DNA of 28,840 nucleotides from a virus, in the IMG/VR virus record IMGVR_UViG_3300034523_000150, positions 1 through 28,840 of that record, one strand, 5' to 3'. Below the pieces are notes generated by a model, which saw only the letters and a list, made by a program, of their open reading frames with translations, had not been told where the DNA came from and searched no databases. Below are positions 22,010 through 28,840 of this stretch, piece by piece; positions within the stretch are counted from its first letter, which is position 1; the number at the start of each line of letters is the position of its first letter. Both the position numbers and the translations under genes were made by a program.

Positions 22010-23086
22010 CTATAGCAGTCGATCCCGCAGCTCATCGAGCCTCAGGAAGTTGCCCTTGTCGTTGTAGAAGTCCTGCAGCTTCAACTTGCCCTGGCGCATC
22101 AGCTTGCCGCGCCCAGGCCCGAGGATCCGATCCTGCCTCGCTGCTGGCTGACGCTCCAGCCACTCCCCGAATGTCGTCTGCTGGGGCGACTGGCCGTCCA
22201 TCAATGCCATGGCCTCGGCGTCGGTGATGCCAAGCTCTTTTGCGCTCTTAAGCACCGGCCACTTGGATGACCGGCAGCAGAAGTGCAGCCTGCCCGGGCC
22301 GGCTAGCCATGGGATCTTGTGACCGATGGGCTTGTAGGTACCCAGCGTGTAAGGCAGCCGGTCACGGATGCGGCACATGACCGTGGTCCTGCTATCCAGG
22401 ATGCTGATCCACTCGACATGGCTTATGAGGACGCTGTTTGCCTCGAATACCTTGTCGCTTGCCACTTCCGCTGCGCTCGATACCGCTGAACGCACCACCG
22501 ATTCGAGATCGCGGCGCGACTTCTGCAAGACGCCGTCGGCATACCGCTCTGCCCTTGTTCCCATGATTGACCGGACGATTTCAGCAGCGTGCTTGCCATC
22601 CACAACGCCTGCTCGCACAGCATCGCGGATAGAGGCCGCCCGCCCCGACTCAATGCCGGCCAGCCATTCGCTGATCAACCTGCCCTGAAATGGCAGAGAT
22701 CTCGCGGCTGACTGCACCGAACCGAAATCGGCTGATTTGACCGGGAATTGATCCTGCACTAGAGCTGGGAGCACAGCTTGAAGCGCACTGTGAACGAACG
22801 ACAGCTCGTACCTGATCAGGTCGTCTGTTGATTGGGTTAAGGCCTGCCGGACTCGAGCGAAGACGGCCCGGTTGATTCCCAACACGCCGGCCAAGGCGAG
22901 CGCTACGGCTGATTCGGAGAGGTCAGGACCGATGCCGTCGATCTCCTCTATCAGCGCAGCCCGCAATTCCGCATCCTGGCTGTTCAGGATCTTGATGATT
23001 TCGACGACCTGGGCATTGCTCAGGTGCGTAAGGTCGACCTCATGCCCGATCAGCTCATCCAGCAGCTTCTCGTTGGCCGTCTTCAT
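22010..23086 (-). CDS. Head morphogenesis protein, SPP1 gp7-like
   Basis: This encodes 358 residues starting MKTANEKLLD. The N-terminal half is helical and belongs to the portal-proximal minor head protein type. The central EWLAGIESGRAASIRDAVRAGVVDG and the conserved C-terminal block (SVLISHVEWISILDSRTTVMCRIRD ... YKPIGHKIPW ... GRLHFCCRS) mark the SPP1 gp7/Mu gpF domain. These proteins are packed in few copies, bind the portal and affect DNA ejection. I chose the ATG at 23086, overlapping the portal stop (TGATG); a GTG one codon earlier is possible. No clear ribosome binding site is seen, so coupling is likely. Confidence 0.88.
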   Translation of the reverse strand: MKTANEKLLDELIGHEVDLTHLSNAQVVEIIKILNSQDAELRAALIEEIDGIGPDLSESAVALALAGVLGINRAVFARVRQALTQSTDDLIRYELSFVHSALQAVLPALVQDQFPVKSADFGSVQSAARSLPFQGRLISEWLAGIESGRAASIRDAVRAGVVDGKHAAEIVRSIMGTRAERYADGVLQKSRRDLESVVRSAVSSAAEVASDKVFEANSVLISHVEWISILDSRTTVMCRIRDRLPYTLGTYKPIGHKIPWLAGPGRLHFCCRSSKWPVLKSAKELGITDAEAMALMDGQSPQQTTFGEWLERQPAARQDRILGPGRGKLMRQGKLKLQDFYNDKGNFLRLDELRDRLL

Positions 23087-24492
23087 CACAGCGTACCGAG
23101 AGCAGGGCCCTGGGCCTCAATCTTCGCCAGCTCCTCTTCCCAGTCGTATTCGTCGCTGATCACGCCGCGCCGCTGCATCTCGGTGAATAGCGTCTCCTTA
23201 CTGATCATCCCGGCATTTGCCATGGAAACCAGCGTCGGCAGCGACACCTCCGGCATGTAGTCGACATCGAAATTGCCGCGCATCTCGACGGTTCCGCCAT
23301 CGCCCAGTCCGCGATAATCGGCCATGAACTGGAGCAGTTGCGCCAGGCAGTCGGCGAAGTGGTGAGCCATGCGTGCCAGCGGGGACAGTTCCTGCGCCGC
23401 CTCCTCCTCCGCCTGGGTGGCGGTCTTGGTGGCTGTTTTGTCCGGCGTCAGCAGCTTGGCCCCGGCCGTGCGCATCTCGTTGATCAAGTCCTGCAGCGCG
23501 GTGCGACCCGCATCGACGGCTTGGCCGGTGTGCTCGACATACTTGAGGTCACCATCCTTGGGCAGATCGGTCAGCTGGCCGGTACCCACCTTGAACTCTG
23601 GCGGAATCACCTTCCCCTGGTTGTCGTACTGGGTCTGGATGCCGATGCGCACCAGGATCGGCACGCGGATAACGTGGAGGATGTTGTCCTGGTCGCTCTG
23701 GCTTTGCCAGTGCTTCACGTTCAGGTGTGCCAGTTCGATCAGCGGCGGCTTGGCCGTCATGAAACCGGTGCGCCCCGTGTAGAAGGTGACCCAGGGGATC
23801 GCGGTCAGGCTGTTGGTGCCTTCCTCGTGCAGCTCCCAGGTACCGCCAGATGCGGCGTGCTTACCGCGCACGGCCTTGGCTGACCTGCGATAGGTTCGCC
23901 AGGCGCCAGGTTCCAGCACGCGAATCTGCTCGACGCACTTGGCGCCGAACTCGCCATCTTCCTCCTCGACCACCTCGATGTAGCGGACCATGGTCAGCAC
24001 GCCGCCCTTGGAGCGCCAACCCAGCACCTGCTCAGGTCTCACCAGCACAACGTAGGGGCGAACACCGGCGGCCTGCTCGTCGGCCTGGGTTTTCAGCTCT
24101 CCAGCCGGGGGGTGATCGACGAAGGCGTGGCACAGACCGTGGCTCAGTCCCTCGGTGAAGAAGCCAACAGCCCAGGAATTCAGGTCGTTGCCGGCGTGAT
24201 CGATGTCCGTGGTCATCTGGACAATGGCCTCTGGCACATCGTCACCAACCTGCAGCGGCTCGGCGAACACTCGGGAGGTCATGTTGCCCACGGTCTCGGA
24301 GTACGCCGGCAGCAGGGTTGAAAGACGCAGGCGCTCTTTGTAGGCCTCGTCGTCTTCGGCTGGGTACTGCGGCAGCAGGGCCTTGCCCACGGCGCGCATT
24401 GCCATTGTCCCGTTCATGAGCGGCGAGATCACGGCCCAGTAAGCGCGCATCGCGTCGACAGCGGGCAGCGTAATGCTCGGGTTATCGCTCAT
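23086..24492 (-). CDS. Portal protein (DUF4055)
   Basis: This encodes 468 residues starting MSDNPSITLP. The sequence follows the DUF4055 portal family: MRAYWAVISPLMNGTMAMR near the start, LPAYSETVGNMTSRVF, the ITRVHP-like stretch YVVLVRPEQVLGWRS, HLNVKHWQSQSDQDNILHVIRVPIL, then a helical C-terminus with LARMAHHFADCLAQLLQFMADY. Twelve copies would form the DNA channel at one capsid vertex. I chose the ATG at 24492, with GAGA 8 bases upstream. A GTG at 24498 overlaps the terminase stop but has too short a spacer. The terminase stop lies 2 bases upstream of the ATG. Confidence 0.9.
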   Translation of the reverse strand: MSDNPSITLPAVDAMRAYWAVISPLMNGTMAMRAVGKALLPQYPAEDDEAYKERLRLSTLLPAYSETVGNMTSRVFAEPLQVGDDVPEAIVQMTTDIDHAGNDLNSWAVGFFTEGLSHGLCHAFVDHPPAGELKTQADEQAAGVRPYVVLVRPEQVLGWRSKGGVLTMVRYIEVVEEEDGEFGAKCVEQIRVLEPGAWRTYRRSAKAVRGKHAASGGTWELHEEGTNSLTAIPWVTFYTGRTGFMTAKPPLIELAHLNVKHWQSQSDQDNILHVIRVPILVRIGIQTQYDNQGKVIPPEFKVGTGQLTDLPKDGDLKYVEHTGQAVDAGRTALQDLINEMRTAGAKLLTPDKTATKTATQAEEEAAQELSPLARMAHHFADCLAQLLQFMADYRGLGDGGTVEMRGNFDVDYMPEVSLPTLVSMANAGMISKETLFTEMQRRGVISDEYDWEEELAKIEAQGPALGTL

Positions 24493-24494
24493 GG

Positions 24495-25793
24495 TCACAT
24501 TCTCAGGGACTGGGTCGTGAAGACCGGTCGTTCAATTGGGTAGTCGTGGCGGATGAAGTAGCCACCCGCGTCGTTCGCGTGGTCCACGCCAGATTTCTTG
24601 TCGGGCTCACCGTTGGCAGCCCATACCTGCTGCTCCAGGCCGTCTGCATAGGTCGGGCAGCGCAGCGGGTTGATCAGGTAACGCCGCTCGCCATTCGCGT
24701 TGCAGAACATCGCGTTCATGGCGTTGATCCGGTCCTTCACTGGCGGGTTGGCATCGGGCGCGATGACGCTGAACCCGGCCTGGCGCAGGATGGCGATGTC
24801 CGTCTCGCTGGCGTTCACCGACTTGCGCGATCCTCCCGAGGCATCGGGATAGATCCTGATCTCGCAGGTCTTCTCATAGTCCCTGCCGTTGTGCCGCCAG
24901 TAGCGCTCCTTGATGCGCCGGATCATGTCCGGGGTATCAAAGCCGTCGATCAGCTCATCCACGGCCCTGGGCTTTCCGTCTGGCCGTTTGACATGGACGA
25001 TCGCCGCCATCTTGCCGACGTTGAAGTCCATGCCGATGAACAGGGGCTCTCCGGGCTCTACGGTGTCGAAGCAGGAATTCAGCTTGCGGTCGTAGGCGTG
25101 GTAGATCGACCCGGAGTTCAGGTTGACGAACTGGCCGTTCAGATAGGCCAGGATCAGCTGGGCTGGGTAGGACTCCATCAGCGACGGGATGTAGTCAGAC
25201 GGCAGGTTCAGCTCGTTGTCGAACGTGCTGGCCTGAACCAGGCCGTACATGCCCTGCAGGGCCGGTTTCTCCCTCAGCTGCTTCACGAACTGCTGATAGA
25301 CGAACTTGAACCCCTCAGGGGTCGTCGTCACATCCACGCCGTTCTTCAGCCCAGGCACGTTGTAACGCATCCGTGCAATGATCTTGCGCCAGGCGTGCTC
25401 GGCCTTCAGCGCGGGCAGAACATCGAGCTCGTCAACCAGAGCGTGCCCGATCTTGAAGCCCACGATGGTCTGCGGCTTCTCCATCGAGCGGCAGATGGTC
25501 GTGCTGCGGTACTGGCCGCCGCTGTAGAACTCGACCTCTTTGTCGCTCTCCTTCGTCTTGACCTTCAGGCCCCAGTCGAAGGCGACCTCCTCGATGGTCG
25601 GGAAGAAGATGTCGCGGATCTGCGGGTACGTCGGAGCAAAGTAGCCGGAGTCGATCCGGGGCCACTCCCATACGTGCTTGCACAGCGCTGCGCAGCCTAC
25701 CCAGGTCTTGCCCGAGCCGAACCCGGCCACGAAGCCGCGGAACTTGTTCTCCATGCGGAGGAAGCTAGCCTGCGGAACGTTCAACGACGGCAT
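24495..25793 (-). CDS. Terminase large subunit
   Basis: This encodes 432 residues starting MPSLNVPQAS. GAGGA lies 8-9 bases before the ATG. The ATPase domain has Walker A GFGSGKT (24-30) and Walker B with ALVDELD (Asp121, Glu122), followed by a VTTTPEGF coupling motif near 155. The nuclease domain has acidic residues in GMDFNVG (Asp256), YPDASGG (Asp317) and DHANDAGGY (Asp404/Asp408). It packages DNA into the prohead and cuts concatemers. The gene overlaps the small subunit by 29 bases. Cos or pac packaging cannot be decided from this sequence. Confidence 0.95.
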   Translation of the reverse strand: MPSLNVPQASFLRMENKFRGFVAGFGSGKTWVGCAALCKHVWEWPRIDSGYFAPTYPQIRDIFFPTIEEVAFDWGLKVKTKESDKEVEFYSGGQYRSTTICRSMEKPQTIVGFKIGHALVDELDVLPALKAEHAWRKIIARMRYNVPGLKNGVDVTTTPEGFKFVYQQFVKQLREKPALQGMYGLVQASTFDNELNLPSDYIPSLMESYPAQLILAYLNGQFVNLNSGSIYHAYDRKLNSCFDTVEPGEPLFIGMDFNVGKMAAIVHVKRPDGKPRAVDELIDGFDTPDMIRRIKERYWRHNGRDYEKTCEIRIYPDASGGSRKSVNASETDIAILRQAGFSVIAPDANPPVKDRINAMNAMFCNANGERRYLINPLRCPTYADGLEQQVWAANGEPDKKSGVDHANDAGGYFIRHDYPIERPVFTTQSLRM

Positions 25794-26241
25794 CAGGCTT
25801 CCTCGCATCCACCACATCGACCTGCACCCGAGTGGGCGGCACGTTGTCGTGGGGATTCTCGTTCTTGGTCTGGCGGTTCACGTAGACATCGCCGACCTCT
25901 TTGGCCGCCTGCTCGAGTAGCTGGGCAGTCAGGGCCATGTTCTTCATCGACTCGGCCTTTTCCGCCATCCTGCCCAGCGCACGGAGGCGATAGGCACGGT
26001 GCGCGATGGGAATGTCGGCGGTCTCGGCAGTGAATCGTGCCCGGCACTCATGAAAGAGGTCAGCCCAGCGCTTGGCCAGGCCTCGGCCGGCGTACTTGGT
26101 TGGGTCGTGCCCCTCACAGGTCTGGCGACTCACATCCAAGCCGAATTCCTTCTTGACAGCCTCCACCACCTGACTCGGTGTATCGAAGCAGGCCAGAGCC
26201 TGAACAATGAAGGCTTTGACCTCGCTTCGTAGTGCTGCCAT
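25765..26241 (-). CDS. Terminase small subunit (DUF2280)
   Basis: This encodes 158 residues starting MAALRSEVKA. The N-terminal part, AFIVQALACFDTPSQVVEAVKKEFGLDVSRQTCEGHDPTKY, is a helix-turn-helix of the DUF2280 small terminase type. The central helices (WADLFHECRARFTAETADIP, AEKAESMKNMALTAQLLEQA) would form the oligomer. The C-terminus is a short acidic-basic tail (VDVVDARKPDAVVE). It recognises phage DNA and delivers it to the large subunit. GGATGA lies before the ATG. The packaging site is often within or near this gene, but I cannot point to it. Confidence 0.88.
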   Translation of the reverse strand: MAALRSEVKAFIVQALACFDTPSQVVEAVKKEFGLDVSRQTCEGHDPTKYAGRGLAKRWADLFHECRARFTAETADIPIAHRAYRLRALGRMAEKAESMKNMALTAQLLEQAAKEVGDVYVNRQTKNENPHDNVPPTRVQVDVVDARKPDAVVERSAG

Positions 26242-26272
26242 TTGAATGTCATCCGTCAGGACCTGTCAGGAT

Positions 26273-26896
26273 TCAGGCCGACTTGAGCAGGCAGGTTCCG
26301 CAGGCCCTCGAAATGTTGATCTTGGCCACCTCGGGCGGCCGACTTGCAGCTTCGACCAGCTGCTGGACTTCTTCGCTCGCACCGTAGCGCCTCACCACGC
26401 CGACGAACTCCTCCACATCGTGTCCACGTAGCGTCAGGCTGGGCAGCCCGTCCTGGGTGAACTTGGGCGCGCCGTACTGATCGAGCTTCTGGGCGATGTG
26501 ATAAAGCTCGTGCTCGACCAGAGCGCAGAACTCAGCGTCGGAGCACTGGGAGCAGTAATCGGCAGCCAAGGTGATGACGAAGCCCGGCACCTCGCCGAAC
26601 CAGTCGATCATCTGCTGCTCTTGCCGAGCCTTCTGCCATCCGCCCGCTCGGAACATCACCGCTTCGGCCTGCCCTACCACGGTTCGCCCTTGCTTCTCGA
26701 AGCAAGCTGAGGCCCACAGGAAGCGCAGCGGCGCGTCGATCAGGTGAGCATGGTCTGGGTTATGCAGCTCGCCATCCTCGCTGAGGATCACAGACTGCAC
26801 CCATTCGCCAATCTCGGGCGCCGGCTGAAGCCTGGTGCCGAGCATTGATAGCTCGGTCAGTTCCAGCAATTCAGGTGGTGGCATCGGCCTGGCCAT
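26273..26896 (-). CDS. Putative phage metallopeptidase (HExxH)
   Basis: This encodes 207 residues starting MARPMPPPEL. A zinc-metallopeptidase motif HELYH (His129, Glu130, His133) lies in CALVEHELYHI. It is preceded by WFGEVPGFVITLAADYCSQCSDAEFCA, which fits the phage metallopeptidase family annotated next to terminases. An LRGHDVEEFVGVVRRYG segment follows about 33 residues later and may carry a third metal ligand. The C-terminus has ACGTC. The start is uncertain: a GTG at 26914 and an ATG at 26884 are alternatives, and no site has a strong ribosome binding sequence. The substrate is unknown; either a host or a head protein is possible. Confidence 0.75.
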   Translation of the reverse strand: MARPMPPPELLELTELSMLGTRLQPAPEIGEWVQSVILSEDGELHNPDHAHLIDAPLRFLWASACFEKQGRTVVGQAEAVMFRAGGWQKARQEQQMIDWFGEVPGFVITLAADYCSQCSDAEFCALVEHELYHIAQKLDQYGAPKFTQDGLPSLTLRGHDVEEFVGVVRRYGASEEVQQLVEAASRPPEVAKINISRACGTCLLKSA

Positions 26897-26904
26897 AGCT
26901 CCAC

Positions 26905-27096
26905 TCACTTGCACACCATCTTGTGCGTTTCGGCGTGGGCATGGCCGTGCAGCAGGCCAACCAGCAGCCCCTGTGGAAGGCCGGCTTCCTTTGCGGCATA
27001 AATCGCTTTCACCAGGGCAGCATCGAACTCGGCCACCGCGTGGACGATATCCAGGCTGACCGGCAGCTCATGGCGAATGCGGGTGACGTTGCTCAT
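26905..27096 (-). CDS. Small hypothetical protein, histidine-rich C-terminus
   Basis: This encodes 63 residues starting MSNVTRIRHE. A helical region (DIVHAVAEFDAALVKAIYAAKEAG) is followed by LPQGLLVGLLHGHAHAETHKMVCK, rich in histidine with one cysteine. The ATG overlaps the stop of the 41-aa membrane protein gene (ATGA at 27096-27093), and the metallopeptidase gene follows 8 bases after its stop. I do not recognise the family. The histidine cluster could bind metal, but its function is unknown. Confidence 0.62.
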   Translation of the reverse strand: MSNVTRIRHELPVSLDIVHAVAEFDAALVKAIYAAKEAGLPQGLLVGLLHGHAHAETHKMVCK

Positions 27097-27218
27097 ACCA
27101 GCACCACTCGGAAGTGGGATAAGACCCAGATCAGGCCCTCGATGAATGCCCAGCCGGCTACGGCACACATCAGGCCCAGCATGATGAAAGCGCCGGTCAT
27201 GTCAGGAAGCTTGCCCAT
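27093..27218 (-). CDS. 41-residue single-span membrane protein
   Basis: This encodes 41 residues starting MGKLPDMTGA. A hydrophobic stretch (AFIMLGLMCAVAGWAFIEGL) makes one membrane span, with a short polar N-terminus and a basic SHFRVVLV end. GGAG lies 8 bases before the ATG at 27218, and the stop overlaps the next start (ATGA). The tight packing and good ribosome binding site support a real gene despite its size. Next to two holin-like genes, it may act in lysis timing as a small holin or antiholin partner. That is inference. Confidence 0.65.
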   Translation of the reverse strand: MGKLPDMTGAFIMLGLMCAVAGWAFIEGLIWVLSHFRVVLV

Positions 27219-27233
27219 CTGGGGAACTCCATA

Positions 27234-27274
27234 GTGGCGCCACGAAACGGCGCATCTCGAATTTGTGGCGCGGG
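27234..27274. repeat. GCGCCAC inverted repeat, copy 2
   Basis: It shares GCGCCACGAAA, GGCGC and TTTGTGGCGCGGG with the copy at 21973-22009. The palindrome GTGGCGCCAC lies at 27234-27243, and the outer stem GTGGCGC closes a longer hairpin. It follows directly after the stop of the holin-like gene at 27275 (minus reading) and ends just before the ribosome binding site of the next gene. Confidence 0.6.
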
Positions 27275-27556
27275 TCAGTCAACGCGCACGATCTTGGCCA
27301 CGTTCCCCTTGGCCCGGCACACCAGAATGGCGGCCAGCAGGTAGAACGCAGTGTTGAACCAGGACGCATCGGCGAACTCGTCATGTAGCACCATGCGGCC
27401 GATGAGGCTGACACACTGCATGCCGGTCACCGCGCAGGCAGCCCAGGCCATCAGGGATACGCCCAGCTTGTAGCGGGCATCGGGGTATGGCCGGTAGCGC
27501 AAGCCGATCATCACGAAGATGACGGCGCACAGTGCGGCCTGGATAACGGCAACCAT
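27275..27556 (-). CDS. Holin-like protein, three membrane spans
   Basis: This encodes 93 residues starting MVAVIQAALC. Three hydrophobic segments (about 3-20, 31-52, 66-81) and a basic C-terminus (RAKGNVAKIVRVD) match the three-span phage holin family (Phage_holin_3_7-like). Such proteins form inner-membrane lesions that release the endolysin. The ATG directly abuts the stop of the upstream gene, with GGAAGGAGGG before it. The endolysin lacks its own export signal, so a holin is required, and this is one of two candidates. Confidence 0.75.
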   Translation of the reverse strand: MVAVIQAALCAVIFVMIGLRYRPYPDARYKLGVSLMAWAACAVTGMQCVSLIGRMVLHDEFADASWFNTAFYLLAAILVCRAKGNVAKIVRVD

Positions 27557-27931
27557 TCAACCCTCCTTCCTGGCTCGCAGGCGGAAGACCCATTGCAGCC
27601 ACCGGGGCATCTGCCCGGTCTGCATCCACTCCAGCAAGCCAGAGAACGTGACGACGCAGAGCACGCCGCACACGAAGGCGCTGAAGCCTGCGGTTTGCGT
27701 CCAGGCCCTGCCCAGCATCTCAGCAGCACCAAGGTAGCCACCGATCCAGCCGGCCAGCAGGTAGCCGATGCGGCGAAGCATGCCGATGTCCTTGGCGTAC
27801 ACGACGTAGAAGAAAGCCCCGCCGAACGCGCCCACCAGGGTGGCTAGGTCCAGTTCAGGGAAGAAAGCACCCAGGCCGACGCTGGCAAGTACGCCGGTCA
27901 CTGCAAGGGCGCCGGTACTCGGTTCGGCCAT
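27557..27931 (-). CDS. Holin-like membrane protein, about four hydrophobic segments
   Basis: This encodes 124 residues starting MAEPSTGALA. I chose the ATG at 27931 because GGAG lies 6 bases upstream. Four hydrophobic stretches follow (about 8-24, 30-46, 56-70 and 79-97), with a short amphipathic basic tail (MPRWLQWVFRLRARKEG). It resembles putative holins placed upstream of terminases in Pseudomonas phages. The pair with the next gene may be a holin/antiholin or two-component holin. A terminator hairpin precedes it. Confidence 0.7.
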   Translation of the reverse strand: MAEPSTGALAVTGVLASVGLGAFFPELDLATLVGAFGGAFFYVVYAKDIGMLRRIGYLLAGWIGGYLGAAEMLGRAWTQTAGFSAFVCGVLCVVTFSGLLEWMQTGQMPRWLQWVFRLRARKEG

Positions 27932-27944
27932 AGGGTGCTCCATA

Positions 27945-27971
27945 GAAAAAAGAAACCCGCACTCGGCGGGC
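27945..27971 (-). terminator. Terminator hairpin joined to the holin-like gene RBS
   Basis: On the minus strand GCCCGC, loop CGAGT and GCGGGT are followed by TTCTTTTTTC, then the TATGGAG ribosome binding site and the ATG at 27931. It starts 5 bases after the stop of the coiled-coil gene. Confidence 0.8.
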
Positions 27972-27976
27972 TGTAT

Positions 27977-28585
27977 TCAGTAGCGATGCAGGATACCGCC
28001 CGGTTTCAACTCCTCTCGGAGCAAGCGGCGAACGTCTTCTTCCAGGCTGGGCCCGAGCTTAAGGCCGCTGGCACCCTTGATGGTCGCGTTGCTGATACCT
28101 TTCATTTCTTCGTCGCTGGGCACGTCAGCGGCCAAGGTGACTTTCACGGTGCCGGCAGAAAGCTTGCATTCGTAGGACCCGATACGCTTAGCAAGCGCCA
28201 GATCGGCCGCGGCGCGGGAAGCCGCTTCCTCCATTGCTTGTCGGGCTTGCTTCTCGCCCGTGACGTATCCGCTGTGATCAACCAATGGCGTGCTTTCGTC
28301 TTCGCTGGCAAATCTTGAGGTCAGCCGCGAAACCGCTGTGCATTCCGCCTTGCTTCCTGGTTCTGCCACAGCATGACCCAGTGCAGCAATCGGCGCGGCC
28401 TGGGCTGAGACCTGACTTCCGCATGCGGCAATCTGGGCTTCGCAGGCGGTGACGCGGGATGCCAGCTCTGAAACGAAAGAGGCTTCTGCTTTGCTCGAGG
28501 CCATCATCTGCAGAGTGACGCTTAAGCTGTGCAGCGCTTCGATGCTGGAGCGCAATGACGCGATTGCTTCGTTGGTTTCGGACAT
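27977..28585 (-). CDS. Coiled-coil hypothetical protein
   Basis: This encodes 202 residues starting MSETNEAIAS. The first 90 residues are helical and heptad-like (IASLRSSIEALHSLSVTLQMM ... FVSELASRVTACEAQIAAC). A polar linker and a second alanine-rich helix (QARQAMEEAASRAAADLALAKR) follow. The C-terminus is SLEEDVRRLLREELKPGGILHRY. GGAG lies about 9 bases before the ATG. I recognise no family. It sits upstream of the holin-like genes between two terminator hairpins, so it may be its own transcript. Its function is unknown. Confidence 0.65.
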   Translation of the reverse strand: MSETNEAIASLRSSIEALHSLSVTLQMMASSKAEASFVSELASRVTACEAQIAACGSQVSAQAAPIAALGHAVAEPGSKAECTAVSRLTSRFASEDESTPLVDHSGYVTGEKQARQAMEEAASRAAADLALAKRIGSYECKLSAGTVKVTLAADVPSDEEMKGISNATIKGASGLKLGPSLEEDVRRLLREELKPGGILHRY

Positions 28586-28603
28586 TTGCATGCTCCAGAT
28601 ACG

Positions 28604-28629
28604 AAAAAGCCCCGGCATGTGCCGAGGCT
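28604..28629 (-). terminator. Terminator hairpin upstream of the coiled-coil gene
   Basis: On the minus strand AGCCTCGGC, loop ACAT and GCCGGGGCT (nine pairs with one U-G) are followed by TTTTCGTATCTGGAG and then the ATG at 28585. It has the same hairpin-then-RBS design as the other family members but a different stem. Confidence 0.8.
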
Positions 28630-28684
28630 TGGAGTGGGTGCGGAGGGCCGGTGCGTACCCGGCTTGCTGGTCTGGCTCGCTGGG

Positions 28685-28786
28685 TCACGTACCCCAGACT
28701 CTCATCGCGTAGTCGATCAGGGAGCGCACGGCTTTGATCGACGCCACTACCGACTTAGCCCAGCTGCCTGAGCGTGTCATCCGCAT
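28685..28786 (-). CDS. Possible 33-residue peptide
   Basis: This is a short frame starting MRMTRSGSWAKSVV and ending RSLIDYAMRVWGT, with one amphipathic basic helix. It begins right after a terminator hairpin. A second ATG lies at 28780. No good ribosome binding site is visible, which leaves it doubtful. The space from 28630 to 28684 holds nothing that I can support. Confidence 0.3.
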   Translation of the reverse strand: MRMTRSGSWAKSVVASIKAVRSLIDYAMRVWGT

Positions 28787-28809
28787 AAAAAAGCCCGCAC
28801 AGGGCGGGC
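28787..28809 (-). terminator. Terminator hairpin at the right edge
   Basis: On the minus strand GCCCGC, loop CCTGT and GCGGGC are followed by TTTTTTATGCGG. It ends a transcript that comes from outside the window. It is the ninth of the family seen here. Confidence 0.8.
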
Positions 28810-28840
28810 AAAGAGGGATCGTGCTTTTTTAAATCTGGTG

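Noticed and set aside
24546-26033. Plus-strand open frame of 495 codons over the terminase genes
   Set aside because: It is the complement of the large terminase, whose motifs are unambiguous. Its His/Arg/Val-rich composition is that of a shadow frame.
28630-28684. Possible tRNA-like sequence near the right edge
   Set aside because: I could not fold a cloverleaf with an anticodon arm and a T-loop motif.
1-28840. CRISPR array, insertion sequence or attachment site
   Set aside because: There is no regular repeat-spacer pattern, no transposase with terminal repeats, and no integrase or tRNA gene end.

Overview
The window reads as the structural and lysis half of a temperate, long-tailed (siphovirus-like) phage or prophage. 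The host is most likely a Pseudomonas. This rests on the GC-rich sequence, the lambda-like gene order and protein families common in Pseudomonas prophages: DUF2280 small terminase, DUF4055 portal, gp13-like capsid, TipJ-type hub and a DUF2514-like spanin. No integrase, repressor, replication gene, tRNA or clear host gene is visible, so both phage ends lie outside the window. Host and prophage status are inferences.

Almost everything is on the minus strand, so the operon reads from right to left. From 28.8 to 26.3 kb there is a coiled-coil protein, two small holin-like membrane proteins, a 41-aa membrane protein, a small unknown protein and an HExxH metallopeptidase. From 26.2 to 20.1 kb lies the DNA-packaging and head module: TerS, TerL, portal, gp7-like head morphogenesis protein, scaffold-like protein and major capsid protein. 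From 20.1 to 18.2 kb are connector, stopper and tail-terminator genes. From 18.1 to 11.9 kb are the tail tube with an Ig-like domain, tail chaperones G and G-T joined by a programmed -1 frameshift, a superinfection-immunity-like membrane protein, and the tape measure. From 11.9 to 5.0 kb are the tail tip (an 11422-11874 minor protein, a DUF1833 protein, a C40 peptidase and the TipJ hub) and two receptor-binding proteins (an SGNH-hydrolase fibre and a LamG-like protein).

From 4.9 to 2.3 kb is an accessory patch that breaks the pattern: an AT-rich plus-strand WcbI-like gene, a minus-strand YfbU-family gene and a plus-strand lipoprotein gene. The lysis genes follow (endolysin, Rz-like spanin, nested Rz1 lipoprotein), well away from the holin candidates. 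The left end holds a tandem pair of paralogous small genes and a two-gene unit behind a strong LexA box.

The most notable points are as follows. (1) A G/G-T frameshift site carries GGGAAAG in the right phase with a hairpin 5 nt downstream. (2) A fibre with a probable esterase fold sits beside a WcbI-like enzyme, a possible eraser/writer pair acting on the host surface polysaccharide. (3) A family of near-identical terminator hairpins, several fused to a ribosome binding site, punctuates the operon, and two copies flank the lipoprotein gene as direct repeats. (4) A second short inverted-repeat family follows the stop codons of two genes. (5) A superinfection-immunity-like gene lies inside the tail operon. 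(6) An SOS-controlled unit lies at the left end.
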